Below are positions 1-8,228 of a stretch of DNA of 32,333 nt, piece after piece. Numbering within the stretch: the first letter of the stretch is position 1; each line of letters starts with the position of its first letter. The DNA comes from UBA7445 sp042096455 (GTDB lineage Bacteria > Verrucomicrobiota > Verrucomicrobiia > Opitutales > Coraliomargaritaceae), in assembly GCA_042096455.1 (NCBI GenBank), contig JBELLU010000015.1:1-32333 (forward strand), read 5' to 3'. The notes below the pieces were generated by a model. That model saw only the letters and a program-made list of their open reading frames with translations, was not told where the DNA came from and made no database searches. The position numbers and the translations under genes were made by a program.

Positions 1-217
1 GAAGAAGCAACAGAAGCTCAGAGCAGAACAAGAAAGTTTTATCGCAAAGCAAAAGCTCCGAAAAAGAAACCCGAATTAAAGAAAATCATCGATCCGCAAG
101 CCCCAATGCCTCCCACCACACCGAACTGCTCACCCAACACTCAGACTGACTAAAACTGGATGTGCTGGAACTAAACCTGAAGACAGCCGACATACTCCGC
201 GTTGAGCAAAAGATAAA
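1..217 (+). other. Left-edge stretch with unresolved gene tail
   Basis: All three plus-strand frames are open at the left edge, so a gene entering from outside cannot be assigned to one frame. Frame 1 runs to TAA at 151-153 and would give a 50-residue Lys/Pro-rich tail. Frame 2 gives a short, highly charged, helix-like tail ending about base 79. Frame 3 stops at TGA 147-149, then reopens. From GTG 162 it encodes 19 residues (VLELNLKTADILRVEQKIK) ending in a TGA at 219-221 that overlaps the next gene's ATG as ATGA. That overlap hints at a decayed or frameshifted upstream partner, but no family is recognisable. Confidence 0.25.
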
Positions 218-655
218 ATGAAAACCAACATCACACTCATTGGAGTATTCATCCTGACTTCCATTTCCAGCATGGCATCAGAAGAAGAGTTCATGGGTTG
301 GAATTCTATCTCACTGGACATCGCTGAAACAAATGAAGCGGGTCAAATTTCATTAGAAATTGAATGCCACAAAGGAATCTGGAAGAAATTCAAATTTCAG
401 TGCTTCGGAAAGAGCTATACCCTCACAGAAAAAGAATTAGAGAATTTAAAAGAATTCCCCTTAAGCTCTCTCAGCACCACACACGAAGGCGGTTATGAGA
501 TTCTAGGCGGCTATACAATCCACTTCAAATTCCATAGAATCTATTACGATGGAATGAAGAATCTAGTGAGAAGCGACATTGCGGTCTCAGTAAACAGAAA
601 AGGCTATAAAGTTCATGAACCAATCAACCGAAACTTAGTCAACCAGTCGCGATAG
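218..655 (+). CDS. Small exported protein of unknown function
   Basis: This 145-residue protein is not recognised. The first 21 residues look like a Sec signal peptide: a Lys near the start, a hydrophobic core (ITLIGVFILTSI) and a small-residue cleavage region (SSMAS). The mature part is mixed polar/aromatic with two cysteines (in IECHKG and FQCFGK) that could form a disulfide outside the cytoplasm. There is no second membrane segment and no repeat. The ATG overlaps the stop of a short upstream frame, and no good ribosome binding site precedes it. It lies in the AT-rich left segment, in the same direction as the KAP ATPase. Whether the two belong together cannot be told: 90 bases and a weak hairpin separate them. 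Function unknown. Confidence 0.6.
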   Translation: MKTNITLIGVFILTSISSMASEEEFMGWNSISLDIAETNEAGQISLEIECHKGIWKKFKFQCFGKSYTLTEKELENLKEFPLSSLSTTHEGGYEILGGYTIHFKFHRIYYDGMKNLVRSDIAVSVNRKGYKVHEPINRNLVNQSR

Positions 656-661
656 CCAACA

Positions 662-678
662 CCTAGGCTGTGCTTAGG
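662..678 (+). terminator. Weak hairpin after the small exported protein gene
   Basis: CCTAGGC and GCTTAGG pair (one G-U) around a TGT loop, six bases after the upstream stop codon. No T-tract follows, so it is a poor intrinsic terminator and may only mark the boundary between the two genes. Confidence 0.25.
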
Positions 679-745
679 CGCGTCTATCCATAGCATGATC
701 TCCTAGAGTTTATTTTGTTAATTTCTAATCATATTTTTGAGCGCT

Positions 746-2065
746 ATGAAAATTGAAACCTTTGAAGACGATTGTTTTGGCTTAAAGGAATTCGCCAAGC
801 GACTTGAGCAATTTATCTGCGTTGAATACGAATTTGTTGAGGGCAGTCTAGTGATGGGTTTAAATTCACCATTTGGAAACGGCAAAAGCACTTTCCTTCA
901 AATGTGGCAAAATGCTTGGTTTGAGGATAGAGAAGAAGCACCATTTGCAATTTCATTGAATGCTTGGGAAAGCGATTATGTCGGCAATCCCTTGTTTGCA
1001 TTAATCTCTGCATTTAAAAACCGCCTAGTACCCGATGATGAAAATCTTAGTAAAATCAACAATGCGATCAAAAAGATAGGAAGATTTGGCTTAGATGTCC
1101 TGTTGCAAACTATTGAATCAAAAGTTGGGGTTGACGTAGAAGAAGCAGTCAAAAAATCGAACCCTGAAAAATCACCAACAGTATTTGCACAGTACGAAGA
1201 AGAAAAAGAGGCAATGGCTGATTTAAAGGGTGCAATCAAAGATTGTATCAATAAGGACGGATTAAAATTTGTATTTCTAGTTGATGAGCTCGACCGTTGC
1301 AGACCCGATTATGCAATATCCTACCTTGAAACAATTAAGCATATTTTTGACATCAAAGGTATCGTTTTTATCATTGCGGCAGATCGAATTCATTTGGAAA
1401 ACTCAGCAAAAAAAGCCTTTGGTTGCCGCCTCAACTTTGATGAATACTACCGCAAATTCGTGCATCGAGAAGCTGAACTTCCCCAAATTCAAAAAAATGG
1501 ATTCCAAAATTTATCCAAAGCTTACATATCGTATTATTTAGAAAAAGGAAAACGCAGTAGTTATTTAGACACAAACTCCTACATACGTGATAGCTATGCC
1601 ACACTTTTTAATGGTTTTAATCTTACACCAAGACAAGTTCAGGAAGTTTTTCGAATTATTGGTCATGCACTTTCAAAAAAGCCAAATAATGACTATAAAC
1701 TGGATGATGAAGCTTCAATTTTAGTCATGATAATGACTATTTTAAGAATTAAAAATAATGATATGTACAAACTGCTTTCACAGGGAAAAGCTGAATGTAC
1801 TGAATTTGTTAAAATTATGCGCAGTGTTATTAATAATGAACGTATACTTAAAAATATTTTTAAATTAACACTATTTTGGGGCGGAATAAAAGTTGTAAAA
1901 GACAATATAATTGATGAATACTTTCAATGTGTAGATTTGTATGATCCCAACGACTCGTTTGGTGATATGACTTTTAAAACATATAAGATTTATACAAAGA
2001 ACACAAACGAAAACCTTTTCCTCCACACTTATCAAACCATTGAAAGTATAAAAGAATGGGATTAA
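746..2065 (+). CDS. KAP-family P-loop NTPase
   Basis: This 439-residue protein has the features of a KAP NTPase. A Walker A motif (SPFGNGKST) lies at about residues 41-49. A Walker B with the family's DELDRC signature (FVFLVDELDRCRPDYA) lies at about 176-191, followed by FIIAADR, a likely sensor strand. KAP proteins often carry membrane helices inserted between the Walker motifs; here that interval is charged and soluble (KSNPEKSPTVFAQYEEEKEA), so this copy looks cytoplasmic. The C-terminal half is an AT-rich, helical region with no recognised domain. ATG 746 is preferred; an in-frame TTG at 737 would add three residues. Base composition is far more AT-rich than the genes from 2093 onward, which suggests horizontal acquisition. 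Solitary KAP ATPases are often linked to phage defence or membrane-associated assemblies, but no partner is visible, so the role is open. Confidence 0.85.
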   Translation: MKIETFEDDCFGLKEFAKRLEQFICVEYEFVEGSLVMGLNSPFGNGKSTFLQMWQNAWFEDREEAPFAISLNAWESDYVGNPLFALISAFKNRLVPDDENLSKINNAIKKIGRFGLDVLLQTIESKVGVDVEEAVKKSNPEKSPTVFAQYEEEKEAMADLKGAIKDCINKDGLKFVFLVDELDRCRPDYAISYLETIKHIFDIKGIVFIIAADRIHLENSAKKAFGCRLNFDEYYRKFVHREAELPQIQKNGFQNLSKAYISYYLEKGKRSSYLDTNSYIRDSYATLFNGFNLTPRQVQEVFRIIGHALSKKPNNDYKLDDEASILVMIMTILRIKNNDMYKLLSQGKAECTEFVKIMRSVINNERILKNIFKLTLFWGGIKVVKDNIIDEYFQCVDLYDPNDSFGDMTFKTYKIYTKNTNENLFLHTYQTIESIKEWD

Positions 2066-2092
2066 ACTTCTAAACACTTTTTATCCAAACCC

Positions 2093-3064
2093 CTACCCCA
2101 GCATTTGCTGCAGTGCGACGGCGACGGGGAGTGTGCCTTGGGCGACGGCGGTTTGGGTTTCGGCGAGGCGTTGGGCGTGTTTGTGTTTGAAGTCTTCCAT
2201 GACGGCTTGTTGGAGGCGGGTGTTGAACCAGTCGAGGTTCTGTACCTGACGGCGTTCGTGGAAGACGCCGCTTTGTTGGGTCTCGGCGCGGAAGGTCTCG
2301 ACGAGTTCCCAGATGGCGTCGATGCCGTGTTTATGGAGGGCGGAACAGGTGGCGGCGCGGGGTTTCCATCCGGGGGTGAAGGGTTGGAGGATTTGGAGGA
2401 GGCGTTCGTATTCGCTGCGGGCGAGTTCGGCGGGGGTGGTGTTGTCGCCGTCGGCTTTGTTGATGACGATAAGGTCGGCGAGTTCGACGATGCCTTTTTT
2501 GATTCCCTGAAGGGCGTCTCCCGCGCCGGTGATTTGCAGGAGGAGGAAGCAATCGGTCATGGTGCGCACGGCGGTCTCGCCCTGCCCGACTCCGACGGTT
2601 TCAACGAGGATGACATCGTAGCCGGCGGCTTCGCAAATAAGGAGGGCTTCACGGGTGCGAGCGGCGACCCCGCCGGGGCTGTCGCCGGAGGGTGAGGGCC
2701 GGATAAAGGCATTGGGTTCGCGGCAGAGGGTTTCCATGCGGGTTTTATCGCCGAGGATGCTGCCGCCGTGCACGGAACTGCTGGGATCGACCGCGAGGAC
2801 CGCAACTTTTTTGCCGAGGCCGCAGAGATGCATACCGAGGGCTTCGATAAAGGTGCTCTTGCCGGCGCCCGGGACGCCGGTGAGGCCGAGGCGGAGGGCG
2901 CCGCCGCTGTGCGGGAGGAGCGCCTGCATGAGGGCGTGCGCGGCGTCGGCGTGACGCGGGGCGCGGCTCTCGACGAGGGTAATCGCCTGCGCGAGGCGCG
3001 CGCGGTCATTGGCGCGGACCCCCTCGATGAGGGCTTGGATGTCAAGCTCGCGTGGCGGTGGCAT
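2093..3064 (-). CDS. meaB: MeaB/ArgK-type G3E GTPase, chaperone of methylmalonyl-CoA mutase
   Basis: This 323-residue G3E GTPase matches the usual length of MeaB/ArgK. It gates cofactor loading and protects adenosylcobalamin-dependent methylmalonyl-CoA mutase from inactivation. Visible motifs are Walker A GVPGAGKST (63-71), the family signature VDPSSSVHGGSILGDKTRM (92-110), the Mg/switch segment ETVGVGQGE (155-163) and the G4 base-recognition motif NKAD (202-205). The switch segment reads PSPSGDSPGGVA, where MeaB proteins usually have an SGTLGGVA-like sequence. The frame stays open for 112 residues upstream, but that stretch runs through the preceding CoA-transferase gene and is low-complexity Arg/Pro/Ser. 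The start is therefore placed at MPPPRELD, 14 bases after that gene's stop. It is the last gene of the minus-strand mmd operon, and its partner MutAB is encoded divergently. It converges on the KAP gene. Confidence 0.95.
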   Translation of the reverse strand: MPPPRELDIQALIEGVRANDRARLAQAITLVESRAPRHADAAHALMQALLPHSGGALRLGLTGVPGAGKSTFIEALGMHLCGLGKKVAVLAVDPSSSVHGGSILGDKTRMETLCREPNAFIRPSPSGDSPGGVAARTREALLICEAAGYDVILVETVGVGQGETAVRTMTDCFLLLQITGAGDALQGIKKGIVELADLIVINKADGDNTTPAELARSEYERLLQILQPFTPGWKPRAATCSALHKHGIDAIWELVETFRAETQQSGVFHERRQVQNLDWFNTRLQQAVMEDFKHKHAQRLAETQTAVAQGTLPVAVALQQMLG

Positions 3065-3078
3065 GGGAGGGGCGCGGT

Positions 3079-4572
3079 TTACAGGTCGGCGCGGCGCATG
3101 TCCTTGTGTTCGAGGAAGGCCTGATGCATCGCGAAGGCTTTGGAGAGGGTCTGCGGGGTGTGCCCGTTTTTGGTGTCGCCCATATAATGAAGGAGCGGTT
3201 CGCGGTAGTCCGGGTGGGCGCAGTTGAGGATGATCTCGTGGGCGCGCTGGACGGGATCCTTGCCCCGGAGGTCGGCGATGCCCTGCTCGGTAATGATGAC
3301 GTTGACGGAATGCTCGCTGTGATCGAGGTGCGCGACCGCCGGCACGATGGTGCTGACGGCGCCGTCCTTCGCAATGGAGGGACAGGTGAAGATCGAGCAA
3401 TAGGCGTTGCGGGTGAAATCACCGGAACCGCCGATGCCGTTCATGAGGTTTTTGCCCATGACGTGGGTGGAGTTCACGTTGCCAAAGATATCGACCTCGA
3501 TCGCGGTGTTGATGGTGATGATACCGAGGCGACGCACGACTTCGGGGTGATTGGAGAGTTCCTGCGGGCGGAGGACCAGACGTTCCTTGAAGAAATCCAG
3601 ATCGTCATACATGCCCTTAAGGGTTTCGGGGGAAACCGTGATGGAAGCGGCGGAGGCGTAGGTGATGGCGCCCTTCCGCATCAACTCGACCACGCTGTCC
3701 TGCACGACCTCGGAATACATTTCAAAGGCGGGAATATTGGGATTGGCGCCCATCGCACCGAGGACCGCGTTGGCGATGTTGCCCACCCCCGATTGCACCG
3801 GCAGGAAGGATTTCGGCATCCGCCCGGAATCGATTTCCTCCGCGAGGAATTGCGCGACCTTTTCACCAATGGTGCGGGTGGTCGGGTCGGCGGGCTTGAA
3901 ACCGCCCACTTCGTCGGGGAGGTTGGTTTTGACGATACCGACGATCTTGGCGGGATCGACTTTTACGGCGGGGGAACCGATGCGGTCGCGCACGCGGAAG
4001 ATGGGGATTTCGCGGCGGCGGGGCGGATCCTGCGGGCTGTAAATATCGTGGAGCCCCGCCAGTTCCGGCGGGTGGAATTCGTTCAGCTCGATGAGGATTT
4101 TATCGGCGAGTTCGCAGAAGGTATTGCTCGCACCCACGCTGGTGGTGAGGATGATCTCGCCCTCGTCCGAGACCGAGGCCGCTTCCACCACTGCGAAGTT
4201 GAAATGCCCGAGGTGTCCGTAACGGGCGGCCTGCGGCAACATCGAGAGGTGCATATCAAAGAAATTCGCCTCCCCGGAATTGATCGCCTTACGGAGATGG
4301 GGATTGCTCTGGTAGGGCGTGCGAAAAAGGACGGCGTTGGCGCGGGATAGTTCCCCGTCGAGGGAATCGCCGGTGGAGGCACCGGTCACGATACCGACCT
4401 TGAAGGGGCGGCCCGCGGCGTGTTCCGCCTCGGCGCGGCGCGCAAGGGCTGTGGGAATCGCCTTCGCGGCTCCGGCAGGAGTGAAACCGCTGAAGCCGAT
4501 GATGTTTCGATCAGCGATCATAGCGGCGGCTTCCTCCGCGCTGATGACCGGAATTTGCGTCATTGTTGGCAT
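3079..4572 (-). CDS. Acetate/propionate:succinate CoA-transferase (class I, AarC/ScpC/Ach1 type)
   Basis: This 497-residue enzyme belongs to the acetyl-CoA hydrolase/transferase family that includes succinyl-CoA:acetate CoA-transferase (AarC) and propionyl-CoA:succinate CoA-transferase (ScpC). The expected catalytic glutamate is E288 in MYSEVVQDS. The preceding loop is SGVGNIANAV (261-270), and the conserved GGSGDFTRNA segment follows at 381-390. The N-terminal half carries the oxyanion/CoA region GFSGFTPAGAAKAIP (26-40). The length is typical. Lying between the decarboxylase beta gene and meaB in one operon, its likely job is to move CoA from propionyl-CoA to succinate, closing the succinate-to-propionate cycle. 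A role with acetate cannot be excluded, because sequence alone does not fix the acid specificity. MPT is used as start; an in-frame ATG lies three codons later. No Shine-Dalgarno sequence precedes either. Confidence 0.92.
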   Translation of the reverse strand: MPTMTQIPVISAEEAAAMIADRNIIGFSGFTPAGAAKAIPTALARRAEAEHAAGRPFKVGIVTGASTGDSLDGELSRANAVLFRTPYQSNPHLRKAINSGEANFFDMHLSMLPQAARYGHLGHFNFAVVEAASVSDEGEIILTTSVGASNTFCELADKILIELNEFHPPELAGLHDIYSPQDPPRRREIPIFRVRDRIGSPAVKVDPAKIVGIVKTNLPDEVGGFKPADPTTRTIGEKVAQFLAEEIDSGRMPKSFLPVQSGVGNIANAVLGAMGANPNIPAFEMYSEVVQDSVVELMRKGAITYASAASITVSPETLKGMYDDLDFFKERLVLRPQELSNHPEVVRRLGIITINTAIEVDIFGNVNSTHVMGKNLMNGIGGSGDFTRNAYCSIFTCPSIAKDGAVSTIVPAVAHLDHSEHSVNVIITEQGIADLRGKDPVQRAHEIILNCAHPDYREPLLHYMGDTKNGHTPQTLSKAFAMHQAFLEHKDMRRADL

Positions 4573-4621
4573 GGCTATGGATTTTTGGATTTTAATATTG
4601 AGAATAAAATTTGTGGGATGT

Positions 4622-5794
4622 TCAGCCGAGGACCGTCATGAAGAAACCCGCGACCAAAGCGGTGCCGATGACGCCCGCGACGTTGGGCCCCATCGCGTGC
4701 ATGAGAAGGAAATTGGTGGGGTCGGCGCGCTGGCCCTCCACCTGACTGACGCGCGCCGCCATGGGAACCGCGCTCACCCCTGCCGAGCCGATGAGGGGGT
4801 TGATCTTGCGGTGCGAGAAAAGGTTCATGACTTTCGCCATGATGATACCGGAGGCGGTCGCGACCGCGAATGCCAGCACTCCAAGGGCGAGGATGCCGAG
4901 GGTTTGCGTCGTCAGGAAAACCGCCCCGTGCATGGTGATGCCCACGCTGGCGCCGAGGAAAATGGTGACGATGTTGATGATCTCGTTTTGGGCGGATTTG
5001 CTGAGGCGGTCGACGACCCCGCATTCGCGCATGAAATTCCCAAAGAAGAGCATGAAAAGGAGGGGCGCCGCGGCGGGAACGACCAGTATTCCGATCATGA
5101 GGATCGCGGTGGCGAAGAGGAGTTTTTCGAGGCGCGAAACCTGCCGCAGTTTGGGCATCCGGATGCGGCGTTCGTCGGAATTGGTAAGGGCGCGCATGAT
5201 AGGCGGCTGAATCACGGGGACGAGCGCCATGTAGCTATAGGCCGCCACCGCAATCGGACCGAGGAGGTGCGGTGCCAGTTTGTTGGCGAGGAAGATGGAG
5301 GTTGGGCCGTCGGCACCACCGATGATGCTGATCGCGCCGCATTCCTGCAGGCTGTATTCCACGCCGATTTTCTTCATGGCGTAAGCGGCAAGAAAGACCC
5401 CGAAGACTCCGAACTGCGCCGCCGCGCCCAGCAACATGGTGCGCGGGTTCGCGATGAGCGGCCCGAAATCGGTCAGCGCCCCCACCCCCATGAAAATGAT
5501 GGGCGGGAATAATTCCAAATGAATACCCTGAAAGAGGTAATAGAACAGTCCACCAGATCCATCCTCGCGCAGGGGCACGGCACGGCCCGCGAATTCGAGC
5601 CCCTCCATGATGCCCTCGGTCGGGAGGTTCGCGAGGAGCGTCCCAAAGGCAATCGGCACCAAGAGCAGGGGCTCAAACTTGCGATAGACCGCAAGGTAGA
5701 GCAACACCGCTACAATGAGCCACATCACCAGCATTTGCCAGGTGACCTCACTGAAGCCCGTATGCCCGAGTAATTCGATAATGGGCTCAAGCAT
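4622..5794 (-). CDS. mmdB: Na+-translocating methylmalonyl-CoA decarboxylase, beta subunit
   Basis: This 390-residue integral membrane protein is the Na+ channel subunit of the biotin-dependent decarboxylase family (MmdB/OadB/GcdB). It couples release of CO2 from carboxybiotin to Na+ export. It has about ten hydrophobic segments. The family hallmark SIIGGADGPTSIF (156-168) carries the essential aspartate D162. The second Na+-site region NPLIGSAGVSAVPMAARVSQ (332-351) is intact, and the segment INIVTIFLGASVGITM (273-288) is well conserved. The length is slightly below OadB but normal for MmdB. It starts seven bases after mmdC. The motif does not separate methylmalonyl-CoA from glutaconyl-CoA or oxaloacetate pumps; that assignment comes from the epimerase and mutase genes alongside. 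Confidence 0.95.
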   Translation of the reverse strand: MLEPIIELLGHTGFSEVTWQMLVMWLIVAVLLYLAVYRKFEPLLLVPIAFGTLLANLPTEGIMEGLEFAGRAVPLREDGSGGLFYYLFQGIHLELFPPIIFMGVGALTDFGPLIANPRTMLLGAAAQFGVFGVFLAAYAMKKIGVEYSLQECGAISIIGGADGPTSIFLANKLAPHLLGPIAVAAYSYMALVPVIQPPIMRALTNSDERRIRMPKLRQVSRLEKLLFATAILMIGILVVPAAAPLLFMLFFGNFMRECGVVDRLSKSAQNEIINIVTIFLGASVGITMHGAVFLTTQTLGILALGVLAFAVATASGIIMAKVMNLFSHRKINPLIGSAGVSAVPMAARVSQVEGQRADPTNFLLMHAMGPNVAGVIGTALVAGFFMTVLG

Positions 5795-5801
5795 CGTTTT
5801 T

Positions 5802-6197
5802 TCAGGCGATCACCAGAAGTGTCTGACCTTCCTCCACCGCCTCACTGGCGTTGACCTCGATGGACTTTACCACGCCGGAGGCGGGAGCCTGTACGAGGGT
5901 ATTCATTTTCATGGCTTCGAGGGTGGCAACATTCTGCCCCGCCTCAACCTGGTCGCCTACTGCGACATCGATGGAAACCACCACCGCGGCGAGCGGACTG
6001 ACGACCGAGCCCTCTCCCGCAGAACCGGAAGCGGCGGGCTTCGGTGCAGCGGGCTTGGCTGCGGCGGGCGCGGGCGTATTGACGCGGGCGCTGGCAACCG
6101 ACGCCGGACGGGGCGCGGGCGCGCCGTTGTTTTCATTGAGGAGTTCGACCTCAACATCGTAAGTCTTACCTTCAACTGTGATGCGTAATTGTTTCAT
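5802..6197 (-). CDS. mmdC: Biotin carboxyl carrier protein of the decarboxylase (gamma subunit)
   Basis: This 131-residue protein has a short N-terminal strand region (MKQLRITVEGKTYDVEVELL), an Ala/Pro-rich flexible linker at about 25-62 and a C-terminal biotinyl-lipoyl domain. The biotin attachment motif EAMKMN is present with K97 as the modified lysine, about 35 residues from the C-terminus as in biotin carrier proteins. It shuttles the carboxyl group from the alpha subunit (MmdA) to the membrane beta subunit (MmdB). It sits between mmdD and mmdB, as in the mmdADCB order known from Propionigenium. No biotin ligase gene is in the window, so that enzyme must be encoded elsewhere. Confidence 0.96.
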   Translation of the reverse strand: MKQLRITVEGKTYDVEVELLNENNGAPAPRPASVASARVNTPAPAAAKPAAPKPAASGSAGEGSVVSPLAAVVVSIDVAVGDQVEAGQNVATLEAMKMNTLVQAPASGVVKSIEVNASEAVEEGQTLLVIA

Positions 6198-6229
6198 ATC
6201 TATGCTATTGTTAAATGTGGATCACCGCC

Positions 6230-6646
6230 TTAATTGCGGCCAAGTCTTGAAGAGAAAATCTGTCGGCGACCTTCCTGCGCCCAACCGCCGCCGGAACTGG
6301 AACGAATCGAAACGATGCGCCCCCTGCCATTGCCGATGACGCTGTGAATCGCCGCCGCGATGACCGCCTGAATGACGGGGTCGTCCTCGGTGGCAACTTT
6401 CCGCTCAGCCGATTGGCCGGCGGGGGTTGCCGCCGCTTCCGCCTCCATGCGCGCGGCGTTTTCCTCGGCTGCGATGACAGCGCGCCGCGCGAATAAAAAG
6501 CCCATGATACTCGTCACTGTCGCGAGCAGGGAAAGAATCAGGACCACGAACAAAAATCCCAGCACGACAAGCGGGACGGCCTGCACTTCGGGCGAGCCCC
6601 CTACCCCGCTTTCCGCGGTGGCGATAATAATGGAGAATGTATTCAT
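6230..6646 (-). CDS. mmdD: Decarboxylase delta subunit (OadG/MmdD family)
   Basis: This 138-residue membrane anchor holds the alpha subunit to the beta subunit. A periplasmic N-terminus of about 23 residues leads into one strong transmembrane segment at 24-52 (start VPLVVLGFLFVVLILSLL). An Ala/Glu linker follows (about 55-88), then a conserved C-terminal piece, DPVIQAVIAAAIHSVIG (89-105). It ends in the MmdD-type tail GWAQEGRRQIFSSRLGRN, with the Trp-x-x-x-Gly-Arg signature also seen in Mmd delta subunits. It starts seven bases after mmdA. OadG-type proteins are poorly conserved in general, so the tail and the position in the operon carry the assignment. Confidence 0.9.
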   Translation of the reverse strand: MNTFSIIIATAESGVGGSPEVQAVPLVVLGFLFVVLILSLLATVTSIMGFLFARRAVIAAEENAARMEAEAAATPAGQSAERKVATEDDPVIQAVIAAAIHSVIGNGRGRIVSIRSSSGGGWAQEGRRQIFSSRLGRN

Positions 6647-6653
6647 ATTTTAA

Positions 6654-8204
6654 CTACAGAGGGATATTGCCGTGTTTCTTGGGCGGGCGGGTGTCGCGTT
6701 TACTGAGGGTGTTGCGGAGCGCGAGCGCCACCGCCGCCCGGGAACGGGACGGTTCGATCACGTCGGTTATCATGGCGTTGGCGGCGGCCTGATAGGGCGA
6801 GGCGAATTCGGATTGGTATTCCGCGGCGATTTCGGCGGCGCGCGCCTTGGGATCGTCGGCGGCCTGCAATTCGCGGCGGAAGAGCACCTGCACCGCGCCC
6901 TCCGCGCCCATCACCGCAATTTCCGCAGTGGGCCATGCGAAGACCATATCGGCCCCTAGGTCGGCGGAACACATCGCGAGGTAGGCGCCACCGTAGGCCT
7001 TGCGCATGATGAGGGTGACCTTCGGCACCGTCGAGGCGGCGTAGGCAAAGAGCATTTTGGCTCCGTGGCGAATGATGCCGCCCTGCTCCTGCGCCAATCC
7101 CGGCATGAAGCCCGGCACATCCACCAGCGTGACGAGCGGAATGTTGTAGACGTTGCAGGTCCGGATGAAGCGTGCCCCTTTGTCGGAACTGTCGATATCG
7201 AGCGTGCCCGCCTTCACCATCGGGTTGTTGGCGATGATACCGACCACCACGCCCTCAATGCGGGCAAAACCAACAATGAGGCTCCGTGCGAAATCGGGCA
7301 TAATCTCAAAGAAATCTCCGGCATCCACGAGCCGGTCGATCACCGCGTAAACGTCGAGGGGATCCTTGGGCGAAGCCGGCACGAGCTCGTTCATCTCGGG
7401 GTCGTCGCTCAAATCGAGATCATCCATTTGATGGGGCGGGTCGGAAATGTTGTTGCTCGGCAAGAAGGAGAGCAACTTGGTGGTCAGCTCCATGGCGTGC
7501 CGATCGTCATTCGCAACGAGGTGAATATTGCCGGAGATGCTCGCGTGGGCGTCGGCGGAGGCGAACTGGGCGAGTTCGGCGGTCTCGCCGGTGGCGGCTT
7601 TAATGACGTCCGGCCCGCAAATGAACATATTGGCGTGATCCCGCGTCATGATGAGGAAATCGGTCAGGGCCGGGGAATAGGCGGCCCCGCCCGCGCAGGG
7701 TCCGGCGATCACCGCGACCTGCGGCACCACGCCCGAGAGCAGGACGTTCTTGAAAAAGACTTGCCCGTATCCGCTCAGGGAATCGACCCCCTCCTGGATC
7801 CGCGCGCCCCCGGAGTCATTGATACCGACCACCGGCATGCCCGCCTCGTGCGCGAAATCCATGAGGTCGCAGACCTTCTTGGCATGGATGCGCCCGAGGG
7901 AACCACCGCTCACCGTGAAATCGTGGGCGTAGGCCGCCACGGGGCGACCCTCCACCAGACCGGTGCCACAAACCACCCCGTCTCCCGGCAGTTTTTTCTT
8001 CTCCATCCCGAAACGATGACAGGAATGCTGGGCGTGCATCCCGAATTCCTGAAAGGTGTCGGGTTCAAAAAAGGTTTCGAGGCGTTCCCGGGCGTTCAAC
8101 TGACCGCGCTCGTGGCGTTTCGCCTGTTTATCGGCGCCGCCCGCCAAACGCGCCACTTCCCGCCGCGCGTGTAGTTCCTCAAGAAGTTTTGGTTCTATTG
8201 CCAT
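6654..8204 (-). CDS. mmdA: Methylmalonyl-CoA decarboxylase, carboxyltransferase alpha subunit
   Basis: This 516-residue carboxyltransferase has the two crotonase-like halves of the PccB/MmdA family. The first oxyanion region shows SGGARIQEG (131-139) and GPCAGGAAYSPAL (168-180). The second shows VDVPGFMPG (361-369) and RKAYGGAYLAM (401-411). The C-terminus KRDTRPPKKHGNIPL is the family's typical ending. It transfers the carboxyl group of (S)-methylmalonyl-CoA to biotin on MmdC, giving propionyl-CoA. The same fold serves in propionyl-CoA carboxylase. That alternative is disfavoured because three membrane/carrier decarboxylase subunits follow directly and no biotin carboxylase gene is present. 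It begins 24 bases after the epimerase stop and lacks a Shine-Dalgarno sequence. Confidence 0.96.
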   Translation of the reverse strand: MAIEPKLLEELHARREVARLAGGADKQAKRHERGQLNARERLETFFEPDTFQEFGMHAQHSCHRFGMEKKKLPGDGVVCGTGLVEGRPVAAYAHDFTVSGGSLGRIHAKKVCDLMDFAHEAGMPVVGINDSGGARIQEGVDSLSGYGQVFFKNVLLSGVVPQVAVIAGPCAGGAAYSPALTDFLIMTRDHANMFICGPDVIKAATGETAELAQFASADAHASISGNIHLVANDDRHAMELTTKLLSFLPSNNISDPPHQMDDLDLSDDPEMNELVPASPKDPLDVYAVIDRLVDAGDFFEIMPDFARSLIVGFARIEGVVVGIIANNPMVKAGTLDIDSSDKGARFIRTCNVYNIPLVTLVDVPGFMPGLAQEQGGIIRHGAKMLFAYAASTVPKVTLIMRKAYGGAYLAMCSADLGADMVFAWPTAEIAVMGAEGAVQVLFRRELQAADDPKARAAEIAAEYQSEFASPYQAAANAMITDVIEPSRSRAAVALALRNTLSKRDTRPPKKHGNIPL

Positions 8205-8228
8205 ATTTTTTACTGTTGTAGATGAAAT

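Noticed and set aside
3065..3400. N-terminal extension of MeaB by 112 residues
   Set aside because: Lies inside the upstream CoA-transferase gene, is low complexity, and would make the protein much longer than its family.
3052..4350. Long plus-strand open frame opposite the CoA-transferase
   Set aside because: The opposite strand has an intact enzyme with its catalytic motifs; the plus frame is His/Gly/Asp-rich and unlike any family, a product of GC-rich codon use.
4319..5512. Long plus-strand open frame opposite mmdB
   Set aside because: It is antisense to conserved membrane-protein sequence and has His/Arg/Glu-biased low-complexity composition.
7065..8174. Long plus-strand open frame opposite mmdA
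   Set aside because: Antisense shadow of a well-conserved carboxyltransferase; no motif or plausible start context.
6654..8204. Propionyl-CoA carboxylase beta chain as the identity of MmdA
   Set aside because: No biotin carboxylase partner; instead Na+-pump beta, gamma and delta subunits follow in the operon.
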